Shown: positions 53,643 through 62,094, numbered from the stretch's first letter. The stretch: 64,000 bases of DNA from Marinimicrobium sp050113635 (GCF_050113635.1 NZ_JBNJLT010000003.1:62001-126000), one strand, 5' to 3'. Made by a program: numbers and translations. The notes: generated by a model not told the origin, from the letters alone.

Positions 53643-54834
53643 AACAGGGTCTCAATGTTCTGCGTTGAGAGCGGCAGGTTTGGGCTGGATGTTGTCACTG
53701 GCGGCGTGCGTGATGCCAGAGAACGATACACATTCGTTGTCACCGTTGGTGGTGGCCGATTTGTTTGATAAAGCGCAGCCAGACACCATGGGTTTATCGC
53801 CCGCACCACGCGCGGAGACGTTCACGGTGTTTCAGCCTGGCGAGCAGGATTACGCCTACAACCATGGCGCGGTAGTGATAGGCTTCAAAGGACAATTGTA
53901 CGCCCAGTGGCAGAGTTCCTATCGTGATGAAGATGCACCCGAAACGGAAGTGCGTTTCGCCGTCAGCACGGACGAGGGCGAATCCTGGGGACCGGTTAAG
54001 ACTCTGGTCCCGAAGCGGGAAGGTACGGTGGTCACCAATGGTGGCTGGTGGACAGACGGTGATACGCTGGTGGCGTATGTCAATGTGTGGCCCGAAACAC
54101 TGGAGCCGCGAGGTGGTTATGCCGAGTACGTCACCTCTACGGATGGTCGGCATTGGAGCGAGCCGAAGCCGGTGCTTAACGCACACGATGAGCCATTGAA
54201 GGGCGTGCTGGAGCAAGACGTGCGTGAGCTTCCGGACGGTCGTCTGTTGACAGCGGTGCATCGTCAGCCGGGTCTGATCGCCAAACCTTATTACACGGAT
54301 GACCCCTTGGGCGTTCGTGGCTGGACCGAGGGCACGATGGACAACCTGGACTACAAAGAGGAAATCAGTCGTGAACTGGAGCCCTCCTGGTATACGCGCG
54401 CTGATGGTTCCATCGTGATGATTTTTCGTGATCAGGGCGGCAGTCATCGCATTATCGCGGCGAGTAGTACTGATAACGGGGAGTCCTGGAGCCGTCCGGT
54501 GTTGACCAACTTTCCCGATTCCAGAGCCAAGCAAAGTGCGGGCAATCTTCCCGATGGAACGGCCTTTGTCGTTAATAACCCCAGCGGCAACAAAACCCGG
54601 ATTCCGCTCACGCTAACGCTCAGCGATAACGGTCATTACTTTGATCAGGCGTACTGGTTGCGTTCCGGGGGCAACAATTTGCAGAAGCAGCGTTTTGAAG
54701 GACGTTACAAGCGCGCCGGGTACAGCTATCCAAAAAGCTATCGCGATGACAAATACCTGTACGTTGCCTACGCCACCAACAAAGAGGATATCGAAATCAC
54801 TCGGGTGCCACTGTCGGCTCTGAGAGCTGATTGA
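53632..54834 (+). CDS. Sialidase-fold (BNR repeat) lipoprotein
   Basis: A 400-residue lipoprotein from ATG 53632, with AAGGTG upstream. The signal ends in a lipobox (LSLAACVMPEN). The rest is a six-bladed beta-propeller of the sialidase superfamily, shown by Asp-box motifs STDEGESWG, STDGRHWSEP and SSTDNGESWSRP. It may be a glycoside hydrolase such as an exo-sialidase or a related deglycosylase, but active-site arginines cannot be assigned with confidence. It overlaps the GNAT gene and lies 32 bases before a DUF1244 gene. Confidence 0.7.
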   Translation: MMVKTGSQCSALRAAGLGWMLSLAACVMPENDTHSLSPLVVADLFDKAQPDTMGLSPAPRAETFTVFQPGEQDYAYNHGAVVIGFKGQLYAQWQSSYRDEDAPETEVRFAVSTDEGESWGPVKTLVPKREGTVVTNGGWWTDGDTLVAYVNVWPETLEPRGGYAEYVTSTDGRHWSEPKPVLNAHDEPLKGVLEQDVRELPDGRLLTAVHRQPGLIAKPYYTDDPLGVRGWTEGTMDNLDYKEEISRELEPSWYTRADGSIVMIFRDQGGSHRIIAASSTDNGESWSRPVLTNFPDSRAKQSAGNLPDGTAFVVNNPSGNKTRIPLTLTLSDNGHYFDQAYWLRSGGNNLQKQRFEGRYKRAGYSYPKSYRDDKYLYVAYATNKEDIEITRVPLSALRAD

Positions 54835-54866
54835 TACCCGGGCAAACCCTACCTTGGAGTAAAACA

Positions 54867-55118
54867 ATGGATCAACAGACACAAACCGAAGTGGAAGCGG
54901 CGGCGTTTCGCCGGCTTCTTGCACATCTGGATTCGCGCAAGGATGTACAAAACATTGACCTGATGGAGCTGGCCGGTTTTTGCCGCAACTGTTTGAGTCG
55001 CTGGTACCAGGAGGCGGCAGAAGAGCGGGGCGTCGCCATGGACAAAATGACCGCCCGCGAAGTGGTTTACAAAATGCCCTACGAGGAATGGAAAACTCAC
55101 TACCAGACGGAGCGATAA
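54867..55118 (+). CDS. DUF1244 domain small protein
   Basis: An 83-residue protein with TTGGAG about eight bases before the ATG. The conserved DUF1244 block is DVQNIDLMELAGFCRNCLSR followed by WYQEAAEE, and the protein ends MPYEEWKTHYQTER. Two cysteines (FCRNC) are conserved in the family. Its function is unknown. It is probably the last gene of the GNAT-sialidase-DUF1244 run, followed by a strong terminator. Confidence 0.9.
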   Translation: MDQQTQTEVEAAAFRRLLAHLDSRKDVQNIDLMELAGFCRNCLSRWYQEAAEERGVAMDKMTAREVVYKMPYEEWKTHYQTER

Positions 55119-55130
55119 TTAATGCCTCAG

Positions 55131-55164
55131 TAAAAACGCCCGAAGAGCACTCCGGGCGTTTTTA
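55131..55164. terminator. Bidirectional rho-independent terminator
   Basis: A perfect 12-bp stem, TAAAAACGCCCG (55131-55142) with CGGGCGTTTTTA (55153-55164), has a 10-base loop. The A/T ends of the stem supply a U-run for both strands. It separates the DUF1244 gene from the convergent GH5 gene. Confidence 0.9.
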
Positions 55165-55194
55165 CGGCAAAGCGTTTCGAGTGAAAACAACAGC

Positions 55195-57060
55195 TTAGTT
55201 ATTCCACAGCCGCTGCAACAAATTCCACTTCTCTTGCTCGAAACCCTCCCAGGTGCCCCAGCCGCTTTCGTTGGAGACCGGATCGTAGGAGTGTTCATAC
55301 AGTCCACCAGTATCCTCGGACTCGGGGTTTGTGGACCAGTAGCAACCTTGGATGTCATTGTCGATCATATAATCGACCAACGCATCCTGCCACTCCAGAT
55401 CAATACCCGGTTGAATATGGTCCCAGATCTCACGGTGCCGCGGCGGTCCGTCAGCAGGCCAGTTTGCATGGCCACCGAACTCGCCGATAATCATGGCGTA
55501 ACCCTGATCCCGCAAATAACCGAAGTGCTCGTCCCAACCGGCTTCCAACACCGCTGGGCGAATCACAATATTACAATCCTGCTCAGCTGCTTCAGTGTCT
55601 TCCAGCCCCTGGCACTCGGGTTGATTCGGGTCCATGAACTGTTGCTGAACGAAAACGGAAGGGCCATAGGTGTGCGGTGACAGAATCAGCCGCTCCTTGG
55701 GAATATCCAGAGGCGCATTGGCGAACGGATAAAAGTTCTCGCCCCAGTTAGGGTTGGAATCCAGGCTGCCGTGTGGAATCTGGGTGTCATCCGACGTCAC
55801 TGAACCAATACCCTCCACCATAATGAGCACATCGTCGTTCACCGCACTGATCGCCTGATACGCATTTTCGGACAGACGTTTCCACTCGGCCCAAGTATAG
55901 TCCCAGGGTTCGTTGAAAATATCGATGGCCATAATATTATCCACGCCAAGCTGCGCAGACAAACCCGCGATCTCTGCGAGATCATCGAGCCACAACTGCT
56001 CGTTGTAAGCATGGACGGTCACACTCGGGTCTCCCACCGGGCCGCAGGAATAGCCCTCGCGGGTAAACTCGTAATTCTCCCGGGTGGCATCCACATAAGG
56101 CGGAGTCGCATCGAGGCGACCGGCACGCCAGCCCACGTAATTGGAGCAGGAATGAATGTCGATAATGACATTAATGCCATTCTGATCTGCCTGGACAATA
56201 AAGTCCTCCAGCGCCTGCCGCGCATTCTGCTGGCGAACCGACGCATGGTTTTTAAGCACACCACCCTGGCGGATATCGCCGATGCCCTGCGGATCGGTAG
56301 CGTCCAGTGTTTGGGGCGCAATGGGTAACCGAATGGTATTGATGCCCTGCGCCGTAATCTCATCCATGGTCTGTTGAATGGTGCGGCCTGTGTCAGCCCA
56401 CCACATATTGCCCACGTAAAGCTCCATTGGCGCGCCGTCGGCATTGTTTTCCGCATCCGATGGTTCGTGCTGGCCTTCCAGCCCGAACCAGGCCGAGCAC
56501 TGCACCGGATACACATCGCCGTTCTGGGTGATGTTGCCGGACTCGTCCACGCGGAAGCGACCGCCAGCACCCGGATTACTGGAAGAACTTGAAGAGCTGG
56601 AAGAACTGGATGAAGAAGAGCTTTCGCTGGACGACGAACTGGAAGAAGAGGATGAGCTCGAGGAGCTGGCCCCCTCACAGACGTCGCCCGTTACGGCGGG
56701 CGTCTCAATACTGCCGCCGTTGGCGTCTAACTGCATGCCAAACTCTACCGTGTCGCCGGGCTGTATCGTACCGTTCCAACCGAGATTACTTGCCGAGTAC
56801 GGATTGCTGCCAGACAGCGTGGCATTCCACAGGTTGGTAACGCGATTGGCGGTGTACTGCCAATCCACATTCCACCCCGTGATGGCACTGCTGCCGGTAT
56901 TCGTAATCCGAATAGCGGCCGTCGCGCCGCTGCCCCACTGATTGGTCACCACATAATCGCAGTTGGCAGACTGCGCCGTGGCGGATTGTCCCGCAGCGAT
57001 CAGCCCAAGGCCGAGCATTGCCGCGTACAAGCCATTGCCTTTGAATGTTCCAATCCTCAT
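55195..57060 (-). CDS. Secreted CBM2-polySer-GH5 endoglucanase-type cellulase
   Basis: A 621-residue precursor from ATG 57060 (AGGAG eight to twelve bases upstream). Signal peptide to about residue 30 (SATAQSANC), CBM2 domain with the Cys34/Cys128 pair and exposed Trp residues (WNVDWQY, NLWNATL, NLGWNGT), then a serine-only linker (131-161) and a GH5 barrel. The catalytic acid lies in DIFNEPWDY (about residue 384) and the nucleophile in IIGEFGGHAN (about 524). It binds and cuts cellulose or another beta-glucan. Poly-serine linkers are typical of Cellvibrio, Saccharophagus and Teredinibacter. It stands alone. Confidence 0.93.
   Translation of the reverse strand: MRIGTFKGNGLYAAMLGLGLIAAGQSATAQSANCDYVVTNQWGSGATAAIRITNTGSSAITGWNVDWQYTANRVTNLWNATLSGSNPYSASNLGWNGTIQPGDTVEFGMQLDANGGSIETPAVTGDVCEGASSSSSSSSSSSSSSESSSSSSSSSSSSSSSNPGAGGRFRVDESGNITQNGDVYPVQCSAWFGLEGQHEPSDAENNADGAPMELYVGNMWWADTGRTIQQTMDEITAQGINTIRLPIAPQTLDATDPQGIGDIRQGGVLKNHASVRQQNARQALEDFIVQADQNGINVIIDIHSCSNYVGWRAGRLDATPPYVDATRENYEFTREGYSCGPVGDPSVTVHAYNEQLWLDDLAEIAGLSAQLGVDNIMAIDIFNEPWDYTWAEWKRLSENAYQAISAVNDDVLIMVEGIGSVTSDDTQIPHGSLDSNPNWGENFYPFANAPLDIPKERLILSPHTYGPSVFVQQQFMDPNQPECQGLEDTEAAEQDCNIVIRPAVLEAGWDEHFGYLRDQGYAMIIGEFGGHANWPADGPPRHREIWDHIQPGIDLEWQDALVDYMIDNDIQGCYWSTNPESEDTGGLYEHSYDPVSNESGWGTWEGFEQEKWNLLQRLWNN
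56578..56670 (-). repeat. Poly-serine linker repeat in the GH5 gene
   Basis: The 93 bases code for residues 131-161: Ala, fourteen Ser, one Glu, then fifteen Ser. Codons are mixed (TCC, AGT, TCG, AGC, TCT), so the run is not a pure DNA repeat. It joins the CBM2 and catalytic domains. Confidence 0.9.
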
Positions 57061-57517
57061 TTTGATTATCTCCTGGCATTTCTGAACATGAAGGCGGGCG
57101 ATTCCTGTGTTATTAGGATGGATTTCCCGCCATCGTTTACGCCGCCACGGGTTATCTAGCGGCGACAATAAGCGTAGTTCAGAGAGATAAGGTTAAAAGG
57201 ACTGTATGGTAAAAATTTGATCTGCTACTTTTTTTAATGCGTTAGCGAAGTTAACGGGTTATTGTTTTATTCTGAAAAATAAAAATTGTCATTGAATGCT
57301 TCACGCTGGCGGTGCCAGAATGAAATTTCCTCTACGGCTTGTTAATCTTAGTTTTGACTTACCGTTGACTGGACTTCCCAGATACTAAGAACACTTCGAC
57401 TAAAGCTCTGCCTAGCCCTTATACAAGCTCCAAGGCGCTAGAAATTGTCCGGCTTGCACGGATTCAGTGTTTGAAATTGCTAATGAGATGTACAAACAAT
57501 AGAGGGACAAAAGAACA
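57061..57517. other. AT-rich intergenic region upstream of the GH5 gene
   Basis: About 457 bp with no gene. It holds the GH5 leader and the upstream region of an orphan gene. From about 57180 it is clearly richer in A and T than its surroundings. An imperfect 17-bp palindrome occurs at 57240-57256. No clear promoter pair was found on either strand. Confidence 0.5.
57240..57256. promoter_or_regulatory. Imperfect palindrome upstream of the GH5 gene
   Basis: CGTTAGCGAAGTTAACG has inverted arms CGTTA and TAACG. It lies about 180 bp upstream of the GH5 start and could be an operator of a dimeric regulator. This rests on symmetry only. Confidence 0.3.
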
Positions 57518-57949
57518 ATGTTGGAATTTATCAGGATACTTCTCTTTGGGTCCTCAGTGCTTCTAACTCCAGATCCTATAGAGATCGTTAATGAGCCCTT
57601 TGAACTCCAGTTCGAAGAGCCCATTTCAGCAGTGACGGCTGGAGCGGCGTTCTATATTGATGTTACCGCCATGGTCCCTTACGAGGTGCAAAACATCTTT
57701 CAAGCAAGAGCATGGGCAGAGAAGGCGTTTGGCAAGGAGTCAATATCAATTGTTCTGATTAACGATGCGACGGAAAGAGAGTTGACTTTGTTGTATAAAG
57801 GCGGTTTTGGTTGGTCGGAGACGACGGCTGATCTCACTATTGGGGCGGAGGGTGGTTTTCCAAAGACGGTGGAGTACGATCGGTTGGTTCTAACGAGCGA
57901 CACAGATTTATATGGCGTTCGAATAGTGTGGAAGAATTATAGATACTAA
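57518..57949 (+). CDS. Hypothetical protein, unrecognised
   Basis: A 143-residue protein of unknown family. It begins MLEFIRILLFGSSVLLTPDP, a hydrophobic start that could be a signal or anchor. The rest is predicted mostly beta with many Thr/Val/Tyr residues (AAFYIDVTAM, VEYDRLVLTSDTDLYGVRIV). AGAGGG lies about 13 bases upstream. The gene is AT-richer than its neighbours, and no paralogue or domain could be named. It may be foreign in origin. It is not clearly in an operon. Confidence 0.55.
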   Translation: MLEFIRILLFGSSVLLTPDPIEIVNEPFELQFEEPISAVTAGAAFYIDVTAMVPYEVQNIFQARAWAEKAFGKESISIVLINDATERELTLLYKGGFGWSETTADLTIGAEGGFPKTVEYDRLVLTSDTDLYGVRIVWKNYRY

Positions 57950-58126
57950 TTTGATGAGTGCGATCTATGAACAAGGTCCAGAGCAAGGCAGCGCCCCTGG
58001 ACTTGGTGTCGCAGCCCGCGCGTAGCGTATAATACTGCCTCTTGGTGTAGTGCAATGGGTGTATGCCGATCAGCGGGATGCGCTACGTGTACCGAACCGC
58101 TGTTTAAGTGAGGCGAAAGAGCGTTA

Positions 58127-58465
58127 ATGAGTGATCTACCGAATTGTCCGAGTTGTGATTCCGGCTACACCTATGAAGACGGCGCCATGCTGGTGTGCCC
58201 GGAGTGTGGATTTGAGTGGAACAAGAACGAGCCTGCGCAGCAGGAGAGCGATAGTGGTGTTAAAGACGCTCACGGCAACCCGTTGAGCGATGGTGACTCG
58301 GTGGTGGTGATTAAGGACTTGAAGGTGAAAGGTTCGTCGTCGGTGGTGAAGGTCGGCACGAAAGTGAAGAACATTCGCCTCGTGGATGGGGATCACGATA
58401 TTGACTGTAAAATCGATGGTATCGGCGCCATGAAGCTGAAATCGGAGTTTGTTAAAAAGGCTTAG
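58127..58465 (+). CDS. yjdM: YjdM/PhnA family zinc-ribbon protein
   Basis: A 112-residue protein nearly colinear with E. coli YjdM (111). It has an N-terminal zinc ribbon (CPSCDSGYTYEDGAMLVCPEC) and a C-terminal SH3-like domain with VVVIKDLKVKGSSSVVKVGT and KIDGIGAMKLKSEFVKK. It was once called PhnA in the phosphonate field, but its function is still unclear. The gene is solitary, with no phosphonate genes nearby. Confidence 0.95.
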   Translation: MSDLPNCPSCDSGYTYEDGAMLVCPECGFEWNKNEPAQQESDSGVKDAHGNPLSDGDSVVVIKDLKVKGSSSVVKVGTKVKNIRLVDGDHDIDCKIDGIGAMKLKSEFVKKA

Positions 58466-58572
58466 CGTCGATCCCGTTTCGGGCGTGTTGATCGCCTTGC
58501 GGGTTTGTTGGCAGCTTTTGATGCCATTCGGAGCTTCGATTCAATGAAACGCGGCTATTTTTCAATGCCTGC

Positions 58573-58602
58573 TTGAAAACTTTCGGTGCACCCTCCTACA
58601 CT
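58573..58602 (+). promoter_or_regulatory. Predicted promoter of the DUF2231-sorbosone dehydrogenase operon
   Basis: TTGAAA (58573-58578) and TACACT (58597-58602) are separated by 18 bp. Transcription would begin near 58609, at or inside the left arm of the hairpin at 58603-58659. Confidence 0.5.
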
Positions 58603-58659
58603 GATTAAACGAGCGTGCTTCGCGCGGCGGCAGCCGTTTCTGTGCACGCTCGCTTAATC
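58603..58659 (+). promoter_or_regulatory. Long stem-loop at the predicted 5' end of the DUF2231 operon transcript
   Basis: GATTAAACGAGCGTGC (58603-58618) pairs with GCACGCTCGCTTAATC (58644-58659), 15 of 16 positions matched with one A-C mismatch, and has a 25-base GC-rich loop. The AAGGAG ribosome-binding site lies 8 bases after the right arm. No U-tract follows. It may stabilise the mRNA or bind a regulator, or it may be an inverted-repeat operator in DNA. Confidence 0.6.
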
Positions 58660-58679
58660 CGTTACTAAGGAGAAGCCCC

Positions 58680-59108
58680 GTGACTGTCAATGATGATCGA
58701 ATCCTTCAAAGAAGGCTGCACCCGCTTCATGCGGTGTTGCTGGCCGGCACCCTTCCCTTGTTTTTAGGGGGACTATTAAGTGATTTTGCTTACTCGTCCA
58801 GTTATCACATACAGTGGAGCAACTTCGCTTCCTGGTTGATCGCCGGTGGCCTCGTTTTCGGCGGTTTTGCGTTGTTGTGGGCCATTGTTGATCTGGTTCG
58901 CGCGAGTCGTCGTGTCGGATGTTCCTTACTTTATGTCTTTCTCCTGTTTGTGATGTGGATCCTGGGCTTTATCAATTCGTTGATCCACGCGAAGGATGCC
59001 TGGGCCAGTATGCCTATGGGCCTTATTCTCTCAGTGATTGTTTTTGTGCTCGCTTGTGCGGCCACATGGATCGGTTTCGCCAGGGGTGAACGGGGAGGTG
59101 AACGATGA
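58680..59108 (+). CDS. DUF2231-type membrane protein
   Basis: A 142-residue protein starting at GTG 58680, with AAGGAG seven bases upstream. It has four predicted transmembrane helices (LHAVLLAGTLPLFLGGLL; ASWLIAGGLVFGGFALLWAI; LLYVFLLFVMWILGFI; PMGLILSVIVFVLACAA). The pattern resembles DUF2231 membrane proteins. The stop overlaps the next start by four bases (ATGA), so the two are translated together. It may supply the membrane partner of the adjacent sugar dehydrogenase. Confidence 0.75.
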   Translation: MTVNDDRILQRRLHPLHAVLLAGTLPLFLGGLLSDFAYSSSYHIQWSNFASWLIAGGLVFGGFALLWAIVDLVRASRRVGCSLLYVFLLFVMWILGFINSLIHAKDAWASMPMGLILSVIVFVLACAATWIGFARGERGGER

Positions 59109-60403
59109 ACGTTGCACGCCTAGGAGTAACCGTTGCTTTGACGGCCTTGCTGGTGGCTTGTGGCAACAAAGCGCCAGACCAGGAGCAGTATGGACCCGAC
59201 CCGGTGCTCCCGGAGCCGCAACGCGGGTTGCTACCGGATATGAGTGTGGCAGAGCCCGCGCCTTGGGGGGATACGCTGCCAACGGTGCCGCCCGGTTATA
59301 CCATTTCGGCGATCGCCACGGACCTTAAAATTCCGCGCCAAACGTTGCTTCTCCCGAACGGTGACATTCTGGTCGCTGAGGGGCGGGGAGGCAGCGCACC
59401 GGCATTGAAACCGAAAGATGTGATCGCCGGTTATATTAAAGGAAAAGGTACCACTTCCGTTGAGAGCGGCAACCGGTTGACCTTGCTTAGGGATGCGGAC
59501 GGCGACGGCACTTATGAGTTACAAACGGTCTTTGCCAACGACCTTAACGCTCCTTACGGACTCGCACTGGTGAATAACACGTTGTATGTCGCCAACCAGG
59601 ACGCGCTGGTGCGTTTCGATTATCGCGAAGGGCAGACGCAGGCGAATGGCGCACCGGAGAAAGTGACCGATTTACCCTCGGCGATCAATCATCACTGGAC
59701 CAAATCCCTGGCCGCGAGTCCCGACGGACGTTTTCTCTACGTGGGCATTGGCTCGAACAGCAATATTACCGAGCGCGGCATGAGCGCTGAGGTTGACCGG
59801 GCGATGGTGTGGGAAATCGATGCGGAAACGGGCGCTCACCGCCCTTACGCCACAGGGTTGAGAAATCCTACGGCATTAACTTTCCAGCCGGGAACGGATC
59901 AGTTGTGGACCGCTGTGAACGAGCGTGACGAACTCGGCCCCAACCTTGTTCCCGACTATATTACGGCTGTACAAGAAGGCGGGTTTTACGGTTGGCCCTA
60001 CAGTTACTGGGGCCAACATGTGGATGACCGTGTACGGCCCCAGGACCCGGATAAAGTCGCGTCGGCGATTACGCCGGATTATGCGTTGGGCTCGCATGTG
60101 GCGGCACTGGGCATTGATTTTTCAGGGCCCGCCATGGGGATGGCGTTCGCGGAGGGTATGTTTGTCGGTGAGCACGGTAGTTGGAACCGCAGTACTCCCG
60201 TCGGCTACAAAGTGATTTTCGTGCCTTTCGAGGGGGGGCGTCCTGCTGGCCCGCCGGTGGATTTTATGACGGGCTTTCTCTCGGAGGACGGTAAAACACG
60301 CGGGCGTCCCGTAGGGGTCACCGTCGATCCGAACGGTGCCCTCATCGTGGCCGATGATCTTTCTAACGTCATTTGGCGGGTGACTCCAAATGACGAGGGG
60401 TAA
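59105..60403 (+). CDS. Sorbosone dehydrogenase family PQQ-type lipoprotein
   Basis: A 432-residue lipoprotein (ALTALLVACGNK lipobox). The chain is a six-bladed propeller of the soluble glucose/sorbosone dehydrogenase family. Characteristic segments are LLLPNGDILVAEGRGG, NRLTLLRDADGDGTYE, YVGIGSNSNITERG, GFYGWPYSYWG and FVGEHGSWNRSTPVGYK. It probably oxidises an aldose or aldehyde in the periplasm with PQQ, though the true substrate is unknown. It is translationally coupled to the DUF2231 gene. Confidence 0.88.
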   Translation: MNVARLGVTVALTALLVACGNKAPDQEQYGPDPVLPEPQRGLLPDMSVAEPAPWGDTLPTVPPGYTISAIATDLKIPRQTLLLPNGDILVAEGRGGSAPALKPKDVIAGYIKGKGTTSVESGNRLTLLRDADGDGTYELQTVFANDLNAPYGLALVNNTLYVANQDALVRFDYREGQTQANGAPEKVTDLPSAINHHWTKSLAASPDGRFLYVGIGSNSNITERGMSAEVDRAMVWEIDAETGAHRPYATGLRNPTALTFQPGTDQLWTAVNERDELGPNLVPDYITAVQEGGFYGWPYSYWGQHVDDRVRPQDPDKVASAITPDYALGSHVAALGIDFSGPAMGMAFAEGMFVGEHGSWNRSTPVGYKVIFVPFEGGRPAGPPVDFMTGFLSEDGKTRGRPVGVTVDPNGALIVADDLSNVIWRVTPNDEG

Positions 60404-60413
60404 CCACTAAGGG

Positions 60414-61007
60414 TTAACGGGCGCCTAATTGCTGCATCAATCGCTCTGTCGCCAGCGCCCGGTGACTGATGGCGGCTTTTTCCTGTTTGCTCAGTTCGGC
60501 GGCGCTGCATTCGCGCTCGGGCACTTGAAACAGCGGGTCGTAGCCGAAGCCACCATGACCGGCGGGAGCGGTTCGAATCCGGCCGCGCCATTCACCCTGG
60601 GCAATTAACGGCGTTGGGTCGTCGGCGTGCCGCACCAGAACCAGTACGCAGTGATAACAGGCGCCGCGCTCTGCATCGGGAATGCCTTCGAGTTCGCGTA
60701 GAAGCTTGGTGTTGTTGTCCGCATCGCTGGCGTCGGGGCCCGCGTAACGGGCGGAATAAATGCCGGGGCGACCATCCAGTGCATCGACGGCCAATCCGGA
60801 ATCGTCGGCGAGGGCGGGGTAACCGGTGGCGGCACTGGCGTGACGGGCTTTGAGTATGGCGTTTTCCACAAAGGTCAGCCCGGTTTCTTCGGCACTGGTT
60901 ACGTCGAAATCGCTCTGGGCTTGCACGTTAAAACCGCAGTCAACCAGCAGTTGTTGAAATTCCCGAAGCTTGCCGGCATTGCCGCTGGCGAGTACCAGAG
61001 TTTGCAT
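60414..61007 (-). CDS. rdgB: RdgB, dITP/XTP pyrophosphatase
   Basis: A 197-residue protein from ATG 61007, with AGAGG seven bases upstream, the same length as in E. coli. HAM1 family motifs are LVLASGNAGKLREFQQLL, ALADDSGLAVDALDGRPG, IYSARYAG and HGGFGYDPLF. It removes non-canonical purine triphosphates. It lies 22 bases downstream of a DUF4426 gene, an arrangement known from pseudomonads. It is convergent with the sorbosone dehydrogenase gene. Confidence 0.97.
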   Translation of the reverse strand: MQTLVLASGNAGKLREFQQLLVDCGFNVQAQSDFDVTSAEETGLTFVENAILKARHASAATGYPALADDSGLAVDALDGRPGIYSARYAGPDASDADNNTKLLRELEGIPDAERGACYHCVLVLVRHADDPTPLIAQGEWRGRIRTAPAGHGGFGYDPLFQVPERECSAAELSKQEKAAISHRALATERLMQQLGAR

Positions 61008-61029
61008 AAAAAACCTCTTGCGTGGCCGC

Positions 61030-61467
61030 TCATCGTTCCTGATACAGCGTTTGGGTAAATTGCAGCGTAAAGGCCTGCTCGCTGTCTTCGGGCTGTAGGC
61101 TGATGCGAAAGTGGTATCGCTCTTCGTTGAGGTGTCGCATGGGTGCGATGTAGTAGGTGGTATCACCTTCACTGATTTCCTGGAATTCCAGGGTTTGAGC
61201 CTGCTGTAACAGGTTGGTGGCTGTGCCGGTAAGGGTCGCGGGCACGCCCAGTCCGCCGTCGACGCGGGAGACGCTGATATTGACCAGGGCACGGTCATTG
61301 CCCCGCACCAGCCCATGAATACTGGCGACGTCCGGCAGAACGAACGTGCTGTTGAACACGCTGTAGTACACCTGATAGTCACCGAAACGCTCGGATCCGG
61401 TCTGGGCCTGGCCGGGTGAGGCCATAAAGAGGGCCAGAAGGGTGAACAAGGGCAGTAAACGTGTCAT
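61030..61467 (-). CDS. DUF4426 exported protein
   Basis: A 145-residue precursor with a signal peptide ending SPGQAQTGS. The mature part is beta-rich and matches DUF4426 (FGDYQVYYSVFNSTFVLPDV; RHLNEERYHFRISLQP). Its function is unknown. In related genomes this family lies beside metX, metW and rdgB; here rdgB follows directly, probably in one transcript. Confidence 0.88.
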   Translation of the reverse strand: MTRLLPLFTLLALFMASPGQAQTGSERFGDYQVYYSVFNSTFVLPDVASIHGLVRGNDRALVNISVSRVDGGLGVPATLTGTATNLLQQAQTLEFQEISEGDTTYYIAPMRHLNEERYHFRISLQPEDSEQAFTLQFTQTLYQER

Positions 61468-61604
61468 CGCTGTCTCCGTCCGTCATCAAGTGCGCCGCGT
61501 GGCACGGAAGTGTATCGCATTCGAAACGGCTTGGGCAGGAGGCTTCGGTATAGTAGCTGGGGAGAGCGAAAAACGGGAAACTGGCTGAATGAGACTGGCA
61601 GAGT

Positions 61605-61630
61605 AAAACAGTCACCTCGTCCTTGAGGTG
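61605..61630 (-). terminator. Terminator-like hairpin downstream of the DUF4168 gene
   Basis: CACCTC (61613-61618) pairs with GAGGTG (61625-61630) around a six-base loop. On the minus strand the stem is followed by AC and then TGTTTT. It lies about 45 bases past the DUF4168 stop. Confidence 0.55.
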
Positions 61631-61674
61631 TGGATCGTGTGATCCAGTGAAAGTCCGGTTGAGAGTCCGTTCGC

Positions 61675-62094
61675 TTAAGAGTCTTGGCTTTCGATGCGCT
61701 CGGTCAGAGCCGATTCGATTTGATTGCGAAGCTCTTCATCCTGACCAGCCTGGTTGGCGATCTGCTGATACTCGGAGATGGACAAGCCTGAGTTGCTGAC
61801 CGCTTCCTGCATTTCGGTCTGCGCTTCCTGTTGCAACTCAGTGGCCTCTTCGGGGTCTTCGACCGCCTGAAGTTTCTGGGTGTATTCCTGATTAATACCC
61901 TGAACGGCCATATAGGCGTCCACAAAGCTTTCAACCTGCTCTTCACTCACATCCATCTGGGCGGCTTCGGTCTGGGGTGCTGCAGGCTGCTGAGGCTGCC
62001 CTTGCGGTGTGCTTTGTGCCGATACGGCGCCAGCACCAAACATCAGAACAGAACCTGCAATCAGGGCCAGTACGGGGTTGTGATTCTTACGCAT
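61675..62094 (-). CDS. DUF4168 exported protein
   Basis: A 139-residue precursor with a clear signal peptide (LALIAGSVLMFGAGAVSAQ). A Gln/Pro/Ala-rich linker is followed by a helical, acidic DUF4168 domain (VSEEQVESFVDAYMAVQGIN; SISEYQQIANQAGQDEELRN). It is probably a soluble periplasmic protein of unknown function. It is a single gene between terminator-like elements. Confidence 0.85.
   Translation of the reverse strand: MRKNHNPVLALIAGSVLMFGAGAVSAQSTPQGQPQQPAAPQTEAAQMDVSEEQVESFVDAYMAVQGINQEYTQKLQAVEDPEEATELQQEAQTEMQEAVSNSGLSISEYQQIANQAGQDEELRNQIESALTERIESQDS

Noticed and set aside
56578..56670. Serine-coding run as a CRISPR or satellite array
   Set aside because: It is an in-frame protein linker with mixed codons and no spacer structure.
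57354..57386. Promoter for the orphan gene built from TTGACT and GATACT
   Set aside because: The two TTGACT copies are 21 and 10 bp from the GATACT hexamer, outside workable spacing.
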